Origin: Brachycybe producta
Taxonomy: Eukaryota > Arthropoda > Diplopoda > Playtdesmida > Andrognathidae
Reading direction: 5' to 3'
DNA: 64,000 bases
Assembly: GCA_036925085.1 (NCBI GenBank)
Contig: JAUPFP010000004.1
Span: forward strand, 7,724,938-7,788,937
The translations under genes were made by a program, and so were the position numbers. The notes beneath the pieces are model-generated. The model saw nothing but the letters and a program-made list of their open reading frames with translations. It had not been told where the DNA came from and ran no database searches. Shown here one piece after another: positions 10,066-23,360 of the stretch (its first letter is position 1; every line of letters begins with the position of its first letter).

Positions 10066-10345
10066 GGGGTCACTACAGCTACCAAGGATCACAAGAGCTA
10101 CTAGTGGGAGAAAAGCTACTTGGTTCACTACTGCTACCAAAAAATATAGACCTTTTTTCATCACTTTTTCATCACAAAAAAATAGAACCCTTTCTCCCTA
10201 ACTTAACGAAACCTAACCGAACCTAACCCAACCCCCTTTGGTAGCTGTAGTGACTCTTTTGATGATAAAAAGGTCTATATATTTTTTGGTAGCTGTAGTA
10301 ACCCTGGTAGCTGTAGTGACCCAGGTAGCTGTAGTGAGACAGTCC
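10066..10345. mobile_element. MITE with CACTACAGCTACC termini
   Basis: The left end reads GGGGTCACTACAGCTACCA. The right end carries three spaced complements (TGGTAGCTGTAGTGACCC type). The middle has an inverted TATAGACCTTTTTTCATCA pair around a short CCTAACC-rich segment. No coding potential. Confidence 0.7.
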
Positions 10346-12002
10346 CAACCTTTAGTGTATATGATAATATTCTTGTTTCTGAATGACTAGAGCAAAGATT
10401 TTTAGGTTGCAAAAATATACTTTTATGACATTAAATATTTGTTAGAACTGGCAATTACTGTGTATTGTGACAACCCATTGTTTTGTGTGTCTTATTTGCA
10501 TTAGGTTGTTTTATTATCACGGCCGTTCACTCTTTTTCCCTCCTTCAGGTTTAATCAGCTGGCATCCACACGTGGGTGGAATGACGTCAGTTGAGGCTGA
10601 TATGTGAAGTTGCCAATCGTAAAAAGGGCGTGAACGGGTCACATTCAAATTGAGAGGCAAAATCATATTTCAGCTGTTTTGTTTTTTTCTCAACTGGTCA
10701 TCAATGCGTAAACTCGAGAAAGAAATAAGTCTTCGAACCCCTTGAGGTTCACTCTAGTTTTTAAGATCTCGTTTCTGAGTTTCTTCTGGCTCCGATTAAC
10801 TTTATTTCGTGCACCAAATGGCGTGATCTTGGGTTACAAGCTAAATATTTTCATTATATCTGTTAATTATTATTAATTATGTAACAATTTTTTTTAAAAA
10901 TATATATTGTACTAATACTTGTTCTGACCATACTGAAAATCGAAATAGAAATATGAAAGGTAGTGTTCAGCTGTAAGATTTGTTAAAGGTAAAATACCTG
11001 TTTTCTGACAGTGTGAACCTCATGATGGGTGAACTTCATTTGGGGAATCGCTAGCAAATCGTAGACTCGAGCAAAGCACTGCCCTTCTTGAACACTTTCT
11101 AGCTTCAGAGAACAGAGCATTTCTAGATGGAATTATTGCTAGAAACCACCTTATAAGTAAACATGGTCATCCAAAACTTAATAAATGAATTTAGACTGCA
11201 AAATTCTCTTCCAGCACACAATGCTGTGTTTTAGGACGAATTCAATTTGACTAAACTTTGTTTAAACTACAACCACTTATGATTGGGAATAATTCCCCCC
11301 CCCCCCTTTTGCTGCATGACTCTCTGGCTGATTGCAGGTGCACTGAGTTGAATTGAACCGAATTGAAAAACAAAACAAAACGTTGTGTCTGAACAAACAA
11401 AATGTATTTTATTTAGGAACATTTTGCATTTATTGCAAATTTGCATATCACGTGGAAATGGCAGATTATTGCAGAAAACAACTATGAGCTATATGTTATA
11501 TCTGTCATAAAAATATGTTATTATCTAAAAATCCTTGCTCTATTCATGACTAATATTCTTTATTGAAGCCAAACAATGTGTCCAAAAATGTTCGGACTAA
11601 TGCCACCCACCACCCAACTCATTGAAAAGATTCCTATTTTCTTGTTTTCTATGGTTTTCATCATCCTTTTAGAATCTCTAAAAAAATATCTTGGATTATA
11701 ATCTCACTCTCCCCTATCTGCATGTAAATTATATGTTATGGCCTAGCTCAATTTACAATTACAACATAAATGTAATTTATTTATCCTCACAAATATGGTA
11801 ATCAGTTGTTGTTTGGAATTTTTCTTTAACTATATTACATGTCACAAAAAAAAAGATTCCTTCGGAGAGATAGTCCACTAAATGTAAGAATCATATATTA
11901 TTATTTTGAGGCAATTTGGAATCATTGAAAGTAGGTCTACTGTATGTGTTCGAGGACACATAATATTTATTTGATAACTGCTGTAAGTTTTTTCTATGCG
12001 AT
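10346..12002. other. AT-rich, no gene recognised
   Basis: A CCTTCAG acceptor-like site occurs near 10547, but the following open segment is short and unsupported. A poly-C run lies near 11292. No repeat family shared with the rest of the window was noticed. Confidence 0.4.
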
Positions 12003-12395
12003 TGGTTCGCATCAGAAGAAACGTTAGTTTTTAAAATACACAGTCGCGGCGGCAATATGTTTATTTTTCATATTTACAGTTGTCCAATATTAAGTTTTCA
12101 AAGTGCAATGTGCACCTTAAATGTATGCTGATCGAGGGATAGAATGACAAAAAATTGCTAAGTGCGGTTATATTTTTAAAAACTATTTCAAAATCGCGAA
12201 TTTCTAATTTTTCTAATTTCTAATTCGCGATTTTGAAAGTTTTTAAAAATATAGCCACACTTACCGATTATTTGTCATACTATCACTCAATCAGCATATA
12301 TTTAAGGTGCCCATTGCGCTTTGAAAACTTAATATTGGACAACTTTAAATATGAAAAATAAACATATTGCTGTGACTTCGTTGGCGACTTTCGTT
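12003..12395. mobile_element. Palindromic repeat family, inner-part copy
   Basis: Two arms of about 180 bp (AAAATACACAGTCGCGGC to CGCGAATTTCTAA, then the complement) face each other around TTTTTCTAATTTC. The outer terminal blocks seen in the copies at 13.0 and 14.0 kb are missing. Confidence 0.75.
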
Positions 12396-12982
12396 GTCCT
12401 TCGACAATGAATTTTTCCGACAAACAAAAAAAAAACCTGCTGATCTATTTCTATTTTTAAATAAAAGTCAAAATTTTGATACCTCTAAACAGGTGGTTTA
12501 CAGCAACAAAAAAAATTGTGGATGACATCTGTGGTAAAGATTACTCTACAACCTCCTGAATTGACATGATTGAGTTCTTACATAATCTTGCGTCGGATTT
12601 ACGGTTGACAAGTATCTTAAATATTACGAGATTGATTAAAATTCATGACTCGTGGAAAAGTCACGATGAAATGACATAACATAACATAAAACTGTACATA
12701 AATTACCTTTTCCGTGTTATATGAATTCGTCCTTTGTGTATATACATATTTATGAAAGAAAGAAAAAAATATCCAAAAACACAAAATAGCGTTTTTGGAT
12801 ATACCATGGCTGTATTTGGTTTATGTTTGCCATTTACTTTGAAACATATGACAAAACAAATAAATGCCTCAAGAGGACATTTCCTATAACTCATTCTCTA
12901 TATATATGCTAATTATAAAACCAAGTTAAACAATAATTGTCTTTATCCTTATGGAAATAATCCGTTCATAATCTGGCCTAAT

Positions 12983-13776
12983 TCAGAGGCTACATAACAA
13001 AATTACTTGGAAGAATCTCCACAAAGAGCGCTAGCATCGTTTTTCTTATTGAACCCATAGACCCATTGTTAAAGAAAAAACGTTAATTTTTAAAATACAC
13101 AGTTGCGGCAATATATTTATATTTTTCATATTTAAAGTTGTCCAATATTATGTTTTCAAAGTGCATTATGCACCTTAAATATATGCTGATCGAGTGATAG
13201 AATGACAAAAAAAAATGTTAAGTACAGTTATATTTTTAAAAACTATTTAAAAATCGCGAATTTCTAACTCTTATGTACGCCCAACTAAGAAAAAAAAAAC
13301 ATCCATTAAAATGCTCGTAAAAAATACCTAAACATAATTTAACAAAACCACAATTAAACCACAGTGCAGCCAACACATTGGCGCACATGCTGATTTTTTT
13401 CTGGCTTTTTAAAATTAATTTTAAGTATTTTCACGAGCATTTTACTGGATTTTTTATTGCTTACGAGCGCGTACTCAATGGAGTTTAATGCAAGAGTTAG
13501 AAATTCGCGATTTTGAAATAGTTTTTAAAAATCGAACCTCACCAATTTTTTGTCATTATATCACTCGATCAGCATATATTTAAGGTGCACATTGCACTTT
13601 GAACCATCAAAATTGGACAACTTTTAAATATGAAAAATAAATATATCGCCTAACTACTGTATATTTAAAAAACTAACGTTTCTTCTTTAACATCGGGTCT
13701 ATAGGCTCAATAGAAAAACAATGCTAGCGCTCTTTGCGAGAGTTCTCGAAGTAATTTTGTGATGTAGCCCCTTAAG
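12983..13776. mobile_element. Palindromic element, complete copy
   Basis: Both ends carry the same ~260-bp block in opposite orientation: GAGGCTACATAACAAAATTA, CAAAGAGCGCTAGCATCG, ATAGACCCATTGTTAAAG, AATACACAGTTGCGGC, CACCTTAAATATATGCTGAT and CGCGAATTTCTAACTC. The central 250 bp holds a second inverted pair around AATGCTCGTAAAAAATACC. No open frame. Non-autonomous foldback-type element. Confidence 0.8.
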
Positions 13777-13992
13777 GCAATTCATTCGATTTCAAAAAAG
13801 AAAAACGTTTGAGCTAGAGCAGAAGAAAAAAAAAGTCAGGGTCAGTTTTTTTTTGTATATAAAGTTAAGTACATTATGATAAGGCAATTAATATATTCTC
13901 AAAATAAGGCTTCTTCAGTGCATGAAATGAGCAAGATTTATTTTATATAATAAGTTACCTATGTAATATACACTAGAGTGGGTGGTTTTAAA

Positions 13993-14750
13993 AGGCTACA
14001 TCACAAAATTGCTCCGCAAAGAGCTTCTAGCATCGTTTTTCTATTGAGCCCATAGACCGAATGTTAAAGAAAAAATGTTAATTTTTAAAATACACAGTTG
14101 CGGCAATATGTTTATATTTTTTCATATTTAAAGTTGTCCAATATTAAGTTATCAAAGTGCAATGTGCATCTTAAATATATGTTGATCGAGTGATAGAAAG
14201 ACAAAAAATTGGGAAGTGCGGTTATATTTTTTAAAAAAACTTAATTCAAAATAGCGAATTTCTAACTCTTATGTTAAACTCCATTGAGTACGCGCTCGTA
14301 AGAAAAAAACATCCATTAAAATGCTCATAAAAATACATTAAAATAATTTAACAAAACCACAATTTAAACTACATTGAAGCCAACACATTGGCGCGCCTAC
14401 TGATTTTTTTCTGGTTTTTTTAAATTATTTTCAAGTATTTTCATGAGCGTGTAGTGTACTCAATGGAGTTTAACATATGAGTTAGAAATTCGCGATTTTG
14501 AAATAGTTTTTTTAAACTATTTTGTGTCATTCTATCACTCGATGAGCATATATTTAAGGTGCACATCGTACTTCGAAACATCAAAATTGGACAACCTTTA
14601 AATATAAAAAATAAATATATCGCCGGACTGTGTATTTTAAAAACTAACGTTTTTTTCTTCAAAATCGGGTGTATGGGCTTAATAGAAAAATTATGCTAGC
14701 GCTCTTTGCGGAGATTTTTCGAAGTAATTTTTATGATGTAGCCTCTTAAG
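13993..14750. mobile_element. Palindromic element, second complete copy
   Basis: Same order and inverted symmetry as the copy 200 bp to the left; begins GGCTACATCACAAAATTGC and ends with ATGATGTAGCCTCTTAA. The inner pair ACTCCATTGAGTACGCGCTC and its complement is clearer here. The two copies sit head to tail. Confidence 0.8.
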
Positions 14751-15527
14751 AAAAAAAGAAAAAATGGCAAGACACATACACACCACCTTGCTAATGTGCA
14801 CTCCATTTGGTCCCAGCTAAGGAAAAAAAAAACAACAACAAAACATAGCCTTAATTGTATTGATCAATACAAGTAAATATATATAATTTAAAGGATGCCA
14901 TTGAAAAAGATTGTATTATTAAGGTAGTCATGTCAAACTTCTCGTCTACTGCTACTACAAGCGGTATAATGGCATCCCAAATCAAACACAATCTTGCTTA
15001 TTTCTAACATGTTTAAAAGCCCAAACCGTTTAAAGCAACAACAAGAACTGTTTTTATTAATAAACAATACTAAGCAAATTGTCATAATCGTAGTATATAC
15101 ATTATATACATATACATATATATATTGTGTGTGTCTCGTGTAAATTTATAGTGAAAATTAATAGATTGTGATAAAAAATATTCTACCATATGTTATTTAT
15201 TTTCTTTGATTAATTATCTTTTCAATTTCTATATATACCAAACATGGTTTGTGGTTGTCAATGATTATTATGAGAGGCATTAAAAAGGCCCATTACCATC
15301 AATGTGAATAACTCTTTACTAAACAACTTTTAAAAAGTTTAAAACTTGGATTTCTTTGAATGACTCTATCCCCTCCACCCCTCCCCCTCTCCCCTCTTAA
15401 GTTAAAACAAAAACTGTTTTTAGCAATTATTTTTGTTTCTATTTTACTTTGTGTAATCGTGTATTGAGAACAATAAAAATTCAATAAAATTTGGTAAGAA
15501 CAATAACCAGTAAAAGGTAATATAATT
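14751..15527. other. AT-rich, no gene recognised
   Basis: Poly-A runs, a TATATACATATACATATA-type stretch near 15100 and a C/T-rich stretch near 15380. No supported coding exon. Confidence 0.4.
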
Positions 15528-16164
15528 TGTGACTCTTGGAGCACCATACGCAATTGATAATAAGTTAATAACTGATGGTAATATCTGTCTGTCAGTCACC
15601 GAAGCAGTTGGATGGTGATGGATTGTAGTCGTCCTTCTGAGTGTACGAGTGTAATCGTCTGAGAAGGATGCTTCCCATCTACTTCTGGTCGCCATTGTAG
15701 TTCATCTTCCTTCCTGGAAGATCTGCTCCTTCGTAAGGGATCCGAATGCTTTCTTGCCCTATGGTGACTCCGGCTTGTCTAGAGAAGAATTAATTTCATG
15801 ACAGAAGAGAACGTAGTTTCATATTGTAAACACTTTATTCACTCTTGCATTGAAACATGAACATTACAAGAATGAATTCTATTAAATAAAGGTGCGTCCA
15901 CGTGCCCATGATGTGATACGGATATAGTAATCGACGTAGTACAAAAGCAGAGCGAAAGAGTGGACCAAGAACAAAGCGAGCATGGTCTTTTTATAACTTG
16001 GACCTGTGTACACCTAAGAGGTGTAACCAGGTCCAAGTGACCACGGTCCTAAAAGGTATTAAGCCGCCACTTAGAATTAAATGTAGAATGAGGGAAGAAC
16101 AGAGATGAGTCACTCACCCCCCAGGCTCGCATTTCGGGAGGGTCATGACTCACTTGGTGTCACA
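15528..16164 (-). mobile_element. LTR family A, reversed copy
   Basis: Read on the minus strand it starts TGTGACACCAAGTGAGTCAT and runs through ACCTGGTTACACCTCTTAGG, a TATAAAAAGACC box, TGGGCACGTGGACGC and AATAAAGTGTTTACAATATG. It ends GAGTCACA. The order matches the three plus-strand copies. The flanking 4-mers do not match, so target duplication has decayed or the insertion was rearranged. Confidence 0.75.
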
Positions 16165-17128
16165 CATCTAATGGGATACTACACGCAAAAATTACAAAAG
16201 CAACATGAATAGGGTTTCCATTACTGGTCACCTTATAGCATCAAGAGCATCAGAGAAGCTGTAAAATGAAAGCATTTGTTTCGGGTACCTGACGACCTAA
16301 AAATTAACTCCACCACCAGTCTTATAACCAGGGTATCGATCACATTCCGACAAACCCAGTATACAATATATTGTCTTCAAAAAATTGCACAAAATTACAA
16401 AATTGAATTCAAACAAAGCTGTGGGGCCTTATGAAATTGCAATGTTTTATTTGAGTCAATATTCAGCTATTGTACGTCCAATGTGTCATTGTAAGGAGTT
16501 GCTGAAATAACTAAATTGTGCTTTTGGCAGAGAATATATATATAATATCTCAAGACATGTACATTATAAAAAAAAACTAACACCAATGACAACAATCTTT
16601 TTTATAAAACAAGTCATTGTAAGCATGATAGAAGAAGAAGAGGAAGAAGAAGATAAAAAGTGATGGAGATGTCACATCTTGTTGCTGAAATTAGCGTTTG
16701 ATAAATTATTCTTGAATTTACGTCTTTTTTCTTGAAATACCCACTTTCTCATCAATCCCACCCTCTCCACACACACCCACACACAAAAACGTTATGCAAG
16801 TCATCACTATATTCAACTTCCACAAAAATAAAAAACTTTAATAATAAAAAAGGTTGCCACATGCAAATGAGGCGATTTCCATGCAGGCTAAGTCCCAAAA
16901 GGAAGAGAAGAAGAAAAAAAAAAGGAAAAGGGAGAAGAAATATCTTTAATGTGATGAGAATATAGCTGGAACCTAAGGGCTCTCTAATGGGTGCGTGTAT
17001 CTATGTGGGTGGTGAATATCCATCATAGTACACTTGCACAACGAAATAGACATAAAAGACAGTTTAGTAGACTGCAAAAATATATTTGGACTTTTTTTAA
17101 AGATCATATTGCAGGCCCACAGTCAAAA
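16165..17128. other. No gene recognised
   Basis: Contains an AGAAGAAGAGGAAGAAGAAG tract near 16632 and an A/G-rich tract near 16905. No splice-bounded coding segment found. Confidence 0.4.
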
Positions 17129-17601
17129 GTACGGAGCCCTGTAAAAGCCATACAATGAAAATAATTTTCATTACAGTTGACAATTTTTTCTGTCAATTAA
17201 CACTTTTTCTGTTCAATTGACACTTTTTACCTAACCAAAGCTAACCATACCAAACCTAACCAAACCTAACCAAACCTAACCAAACCTAACCAAACCTAAC
17301 CAAACCTAACCAAACCTAACCAAACCTAACCAAACCTAACCAAACCTAACCAAACCTAACCAAACCTAACCAAACCTGACCAAACCTAACCAAACCTGAC
17401 CAAACCTGATCAAACCTAACCTAACCAAACCAAACCTAACCTAACCAAACCTAACCTGACCTAACCGAATATAACCTTTGACAGAAAAACATGTCAATGA
17501 CAGAAATAATTTGTTAATAACAAAAAAAGTCAATTGAGAGAAATAAAAGTGTCAACTGTAATGAAAATTATTTTCACTGTATGGCCTTTACAGGGCTGCG
17601 T

Positions 17602-17603
<2 letters not shown>
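17129..17603. mobile_element. MITE carrying a CCTAACCAAA minisatellite
   Basis: Terminal inverted repeats of about 54 bp: GGAGCCCTGTAAAAGCCATA onward at the left, complement at the right, with GTAC on both outer sides. The interior (17222-17470) is an array of the decamer AACCTAACCA with a few GACC variants. The array resembles a telomere-like motif but sits between clean inverted repeats, so it is part of the transposon, not a telomere. Confidence 0.8.

Positions 17604-17644
<41 letters not shown>
17604..17644. repeat. (AT)n microsatellite
   Basis: Uninterrupted alternating A and T directly beside the right end of the preceding element. The following 900 bases (to about 18566) contain no supported gene. 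Confidence 0.9.
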
Positions 17645-17649
<5 letters not shown>

Positions 17650-18570
17650 CTATATATTGCAATGGAGCACAGCAGGAACTCCAAATAAGCAGAACATTGT
17701 GCTGCAAAACCACGTCTATGAGGGATTCAACTGCTGAAGAAAAAAATACACACCACAAAAAGTGTACAAGAAACTATTGTTAGGTAAACCACTTCTTTTT
17801 CATAAAATAATAGGCCCACAGTAATATAAAAAAGGAATCCTGGTGAGAGTTTTCATGGGCCCATGTCAGCATGTAGGCCAATATGCCTGCAGTATATATA
17901 ACCGATACCAATATTTAAAAGCTCACTCACAAACTGCCAAACTGCCAAATGCACACACGCGCCACACATTCGTGGACATAAATGCGTTTATGGGTGAACA
18001 GAAGCATTTACGAATTCAAGCTGGATGCTTCGAGCAAAAGAAAATAAAAACAAAATCTCAACGAAAAATAAAGCCTTCATTATATATACAGCATATATAT
18101 CAAATTTCCAATTTAAAAAAATATGGCGCTGTTTATGCTGATCAAATTGTTCGACTCAAAACTTCGTTTTTTAACGTCAAAAGTGACACATGAACTTCAT
18201 GACTTCATAAAAAAAATGACCATTTACAGTGACTGAACTGCAATTTTGTTTTTTTATTGTTGAGGTTATCTCGATTTCCTGAGATGTAACTTAGCTACGA
18301 AATACATATCTTTCATCAACAATAATTGTGCCCACAAACACCATATACCTTTTTTGTCCTACAAACAGTTTGGTAGCTGAAGATCTTCTCGAAAATATTT
18401 TTTATTTAGCAGTTATGTCATTCCTTACGTTCCTTTTATGCAGAGACGTACTAATCTGGGTGGCAAAGCAACAAACGCCACTTCCGCTGGTCCTTCCAGG
18501 CACCCGTGCGTCAAACATTTACTTTTATACAACTGTCGAAAACTATAACACCCACATTTTTCTAATTTAA

Positions 18571-19093
18571 AGAGACGATTACCACCAGAAATTTCTTGTA
18601 TTATAATGTCAAGAATTATTCAACGATTAATAAAACGACTTTTAAAATTTAAAATAAGTGATTAATATAATTTAAAAAAATTAAAAATCAGTTTACTTCA
18701 TGTAAATGAACTTTATCAGATAGATAGATGCGCCACTAAACAACAGACATTGGCAACAAAACCCCCAAAGTATACTCCTGTACTCCAATCCTGATGTGTT
18801 GTCACCACCTCACATTACTTTTATTTCAAAGTACTATGAATATAATATTTGAATTATTCCACATGGAAGGTTGTATTGAGTTGAATATGATTGGAGAATA
18901 CATGTATTTGATTAAGGAATTCTGGAAATGTGAAGTGACAACCATCGCCACCCACAAAAATGTGGGAGGGGAGACTTTCGTTTTTGGAAATTTAAAATGG
19001 CCTAGTTTGGTGACTCATTAAAACTCGTTTTGACAATTGTTGGGTAAGTCTTGACAATATGTTGAAAAGAAATTTCTAGCGGTAATGGTCTCT
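18571..19093. mobile_element. TTAA-flanked TIR element (piggyBac/Kolobok-like)
   Basis: Ends are AGAGACGATTACCACCAGAA and the complement of AGAGACCATTACCGCTAGAA. TTAA flanks both sides, the target duplication of piggyBac and Kolobok transposons. A 75-aa open frame inside has no recognisable transposase motif; non-autonomous copy. Confidence 0.7.
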
Positions 19094-19127
19094 TTAAGAT
19101 ATTTTTTAACAACACATTAAGCATGGG

Positions 19128-19478
19128 TGTAGGACATTTGCCCTAAAGACACTTACCCTACAGACACCTCCCCTGAAGCCATTTGCCCTAAAAGGACATT
19201 TTTCCTACGTACACTTGCTCTGAAATCTTTTGCACTAAAACCATTTGCCCTAAAGACACTTGCCCTAAAAGGATATTTGCCCTAATCAGTAGGATAAATT
19301 TATGTCATTTGGCATCTTTTGCCAGCATGCAGCATGCAGAACCTATTTAACATGCTCCACTGAGAGACACTAAACAGTATGAAAAATGAGAACAAAACGT
19401 GGCTTTAGAGCAAATGATTTTAGGGCAAATGTACTTTTAGGGCAAGTGTCTTTAAGGCAAATGTCTATATCCCATTAA
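19128..19478. mobile_element. GGGCAAATG-array element, copy 2
   Basis: The left half repeats ATTTGCCCTAAAGACACTT-type units seven or so times. The right half carries TTTTAGGGCAAATGTAC in the opposite sense. The short centre has GCCAGCATGCAGCATGCAG. Confidence 0.75.
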
Positions 19479-19989
19479 ACATATTACATGTACTTGAAAG
19501 TTAAAAAAGTTATAGGATAAACAACCCTCAGAAGCCTAACAAAATTGTGAAGGCGTTGGGGAAGTTCTTGGAACTGCGAGGCATCCAAAAACTTCTCAAA
19601 ACTGGAAGGCCATTGGGAGCCTCGCAAAGCTAAGAAGCACCCTAAGCATATAGAAATTGTGAAGCCCTCGGAAACTTCTCAAAATTGGATGGAATTCGAG
19701 AGCCTTTTTACGTAACTGTAAAATGTAAATTTACATTTACCAAAATTTAAAAACTACTTCGATTTCATACGTGTTTACATGTACGTGGTTATACGTATTA
19801 CAAAAAAATGTTGCTGATTTTATATTCTGGAAGTTAGACGAAGCGCCGATGCCGGATATTGTCGGCCTAGAATTTTGTAGCCAGTACGTGCCTGCTTTTA
19901 TACGTGCATAAAAGGGGTCATAGGCTTGAATTTAGCAAAATAAAAATTTTGTCACTTGAAGGACCTTTTCAACAGGGTTCCAACATAAT

Positions 19990-20930
19990 AGGTGCGTTCA
20001 GTTCCTAAGCACCTCTTTTTTTTGCGCGTGCTGCTTGTTTAAAGCCACTCGCAAGAACCAACCGAAAATAAATTGAACACATAGCTTGCATTTCAGCTGG
20101 CGCCATTTGAATTTGAAGAAAAAAATTACCCTACAAGCAACCAAGAAGGCTTGTGGCAGAGGAAGAAATTTCCAATTGCACTTTGTGAACAGCATGTTTG
20201 TTTATTTACTGTTTATATGCAGTGCCGGCCTTAGCCTCCTTGGCGCCCTGGGGCAGATTTTTTTCAGGGCAAATGAAATATTTGCTTCATTATTAGTACA
20301 AAAACACATTGATTATGTTCATAAAGAAAACTGTATTATTTTAGATTAAAAATGACAAACTAGTGCAAAGATCAAAAAGAAAATGTTAAACTAAGTTTAA
20401 TTAATATCTGAAGATTAAAAGTTTGCCGTCTCTGGCCTTTTTATCGGCGAAATCTTTAATTAGGGCAGATTTCATTTTCAATTGATAAAGAGTTCCTAAA
20501 CTGGAAAGTCTGTTTTGTGACATTGTAGACCTGGACAAAGGTAAAGTTGTTGTGTTGACAAGGTTAAAATGTTTCGACCCAACCTGCACGGCACCCTCGA
20601 GCGGTGCACAACCTAGCCACCCCCAAAAGCCGGTACTTGTTTATAGGTGGAACTAAGCGCGTGCTTTCAGAATCTGAAATCGGTTTTGCGGCAGCTTTTT
20701 TTTTCTTCTGTTTTTCTTTTTGAGAAAATAAAATGGCGGATTGTTTACCTTTTTTTGTGACTTTTCTCCCGCTCCTTCGAGCACTCGTCATCGAGTGACG
20801 ACTTTTAAATGTGCTCAATGAGCGCATCGAGGGACTCCATTTGAGAGGGTTTTTTTTTGTTTGGCGTTCCAGATCCTAAGCACCTGCAATTTGCTTGAGC
20901 CGTTTCAAAAGTGCTTATAGGAACCAAACG
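19990..20930. mobile_element. TIR element, with a nested hAT-like end
   Basis: Outer ends GGTGCGTTCAGTTCCTAAGC and the complement of GGTTGCGTTTGGTTCCTATA face each other. Within it, CAGTGCCGGCCTTAGCC at 20230 is a typical hAT terminus followed by GGCGCCCTGGGGC. The Lys/Arg-rich reverse frame at 20564-20827 is short and not recognised. Confidence 0.5.
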
Positions 20931-22104
20931 CAACCAATAAATAATGTTCAAGAAGTGTATTCACTGAATTTGGACCTCAGATAAAAGATTTTTAGGAACA
21001 TTTTTCTTGCCATTTGCAGGGCACTTTCATTTTATTTTGGAATTTATGGACTTCTGGACAATTCAGGAGTTCTGTATAGACTGTTGACGATTTCTGAGGC
21101 CTTTGGCTTTTAGTTATTAGGCAATAAATATACTCTTAAAAAAACTAGCAAAATTTAACACAAAACATAGAACTAAATCCCTTATATAATAATGTATGAC
21201 ATCCTACAACAAACGGGCTGTTGTCCCTTTGCAACAGGCCTTCAGAAATACTTGCCGTTTATCACAATCAAAATTCAAACAAAATGTAAAATTATATGAA
21301 AAGTGATTACTTATTATGTTTTCGTTTTTGGCACATACAAATATCAATACCAACAATATTTCTTGAGTCACTCTTCACTGTACACATCACACGCGAGTGT
21401 ATTATGTTACTCAGTCATATAATCAGTGTATCTGCAGATTTGCCTAGGCAATCTGCAGATTGACTGATTCCGCAGATTGACAGTAATACATAAAACTATA
21501 GCCAACGTTAAGTTGTTGTAAACAACAATTTTTTTTATTATTCAATATCTTGAGTGGTGAAGTAAAAACTGGGTAAAAAAAAATCACTGAGGCATTGTGT
21601 TCAAATGGGCGGAACATCCACAAATCAATACATTCTGAGTACAGCTTATGGGGTTTTCAGTGACAGAACACTTCAAAGACATAACGCAAAAAAAAAAAAT
21701 GTGCATGTCCAGTAATAGTATCTTTGAAAGAGTCAAGATAGATGGATATATCTAGAATAAACGGTATAAAAACCAAGAAACTGCTACAACAAATTTTCTT
21801 TATAGAATCAACATATCCAACTACATTCTAAGTCATATAACACAAATGAAATAAAAGCTTATTAATTACTACTGTGTTAAATTTGAATCATTTCATGCCT
21901 TGATTCCTTGACAGAGAATTAATTGCAATGCAGTTGATGAGTTTAAGGCCGGCTATAAACGGACTACTTTGTGCTGTCACAAAGTGATTGACGCGCCTTT
22001 GCTTCACACGGACCAACATTGCAATGTATGGCCTGGTGTCAATGCGGGCCACTATCATAATCTTGATCATCACGGCCTGTCAAACAGGCGTTGGTCGCAA
22101 CGGG
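20931..22104. other. No gene recognised; CAATCTGCAGATT motif
   Basis: At 21428-21480 the motif GCAATCTGCAGATTGACTGA and inverted versions occur; similar copies are found at 56750-56810. The rest is AT-rich without supported exons. Confidence 0.4.
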
Positions 22105-22318
22105 ATATAGACTTTTCCAATAAAACCATTTTTTCTTCTCTCTTTTCATACGGTTTATTGTCTTTTGGTGGAGTATGTTAACCCCAAATGACATTAAATT
22201 TACACTACTGATTAGGGCAAATGTCTTTCTTTTTGTGCAAGTGGTTTAGGGCAACTGTCCCTTTAGGGCAAATGGTTTTAGGCCAAATGTCTTATTAGGG
22301 CAAATGGTTTTAGGGCAG
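22105..22318. mobile_element. GGGCAAATG-array element, copy 3 (partial)
   Basis: Carries TTTTCATACGGTTTATTGTC, TTTTGGTGGAGTATGTTAA as in copy 1, then four units of TTAGGGCAAATGGTTTTAGG type. The inverted left array is missing. Confidence 0.7.
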
Positions 22319-23360
22319 AGAAACTAACCACAACATAAGAACAATATAAGAACAGAGTAATTTTTTTTTTACTTTTTAGACCTTTAGATGTTTTTTGTTT
22401 AATTTTCTTGTTTTTAACTTTTCAAAACTTACCCAACCAATATCATAACGCTTTTTAAAGACATTTCTGAAGGCAATGGTATCTTTAACTGTCTTATTCG
22501 TTAAACTAGCATGAAGTAGGCCTAGCTATGTCATTGTTGTTTATGAATGCATTGCATTCAGTTACATTTATTCACATAGTCATTTATACCCAAAGTTTGT
22601 ATGACAGTATACAGTTTGTGATAAAATATTATGCCTTTCATGCCAAGTAGATAATCAAATCAACTTTGTTACAACTAACTTTGACCTACGGCGTAACAGT
22701 TGGTGCATTTTAATCAAAATTGAACTCAAGCTTTAGGCTAGGCTACACAACTATACGGTTGAGTCTGCTGATTGTTAACTTAGGCCTATATACGAAATAT
22801 AAAGTAACTTATAACTCTGAAGCAAATAAGTTTTCCACTTCCTTCGAGAACCACACTTTTTCCTATGCAAGCTATACTTTTGTAAATGTAATTCGATTTC
22901 ACGCAAAGAAACTATCAAGCTATTGGAGTGTGGTCAAATTGTAGTGCTGTTTAAAGAGAAGGAAAAAAGAAAAAAAACCCTGCTCATTTGAATACAAATG
23001 TAACTTTCGTTAACATCAAAAAATATTACCTCAACCTAGCTTCCTTACAAAATTACTGATTACATGAATATATCTATCCAATATTCTACACGTATTCTAC
23101 TTTTATATTGCTTTCATCTATACCACCTCCCGCGGGCTATAGCCACACAACGAGTACACTTGTCTAAACAATTATTTAATACTGTCCGTGTAAAATCTCT
23201 CAGCAATTCCAACACATTCACCATTATTGGCCCAGCCAGAGGTCGTAATTAGTAGTCGTAGCACTGTATGACAATTACGTTAAAACGTGGTTGTCTAAAA
23301 GAGACAGCAAGATATAGCAAAGATGAGAGCGTTCCGCCCACATCACCCCTTCATCATCGA
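22319..23360. other. No gene recognised
   Basis: AT-rich with no splice-bounded coding segment. A 74-codon open frame at 22720 has no recognisable features. Confidence 0.4.

Noticed and set aside
17222..17470. Interstitial telomere
   Set aside because: The CCTAACCAAA array lies between 54-bp inverted repeats of a MITE, so it is explained as internal satellite; the unit is a decamer and not the TTAGG-type pentamer.
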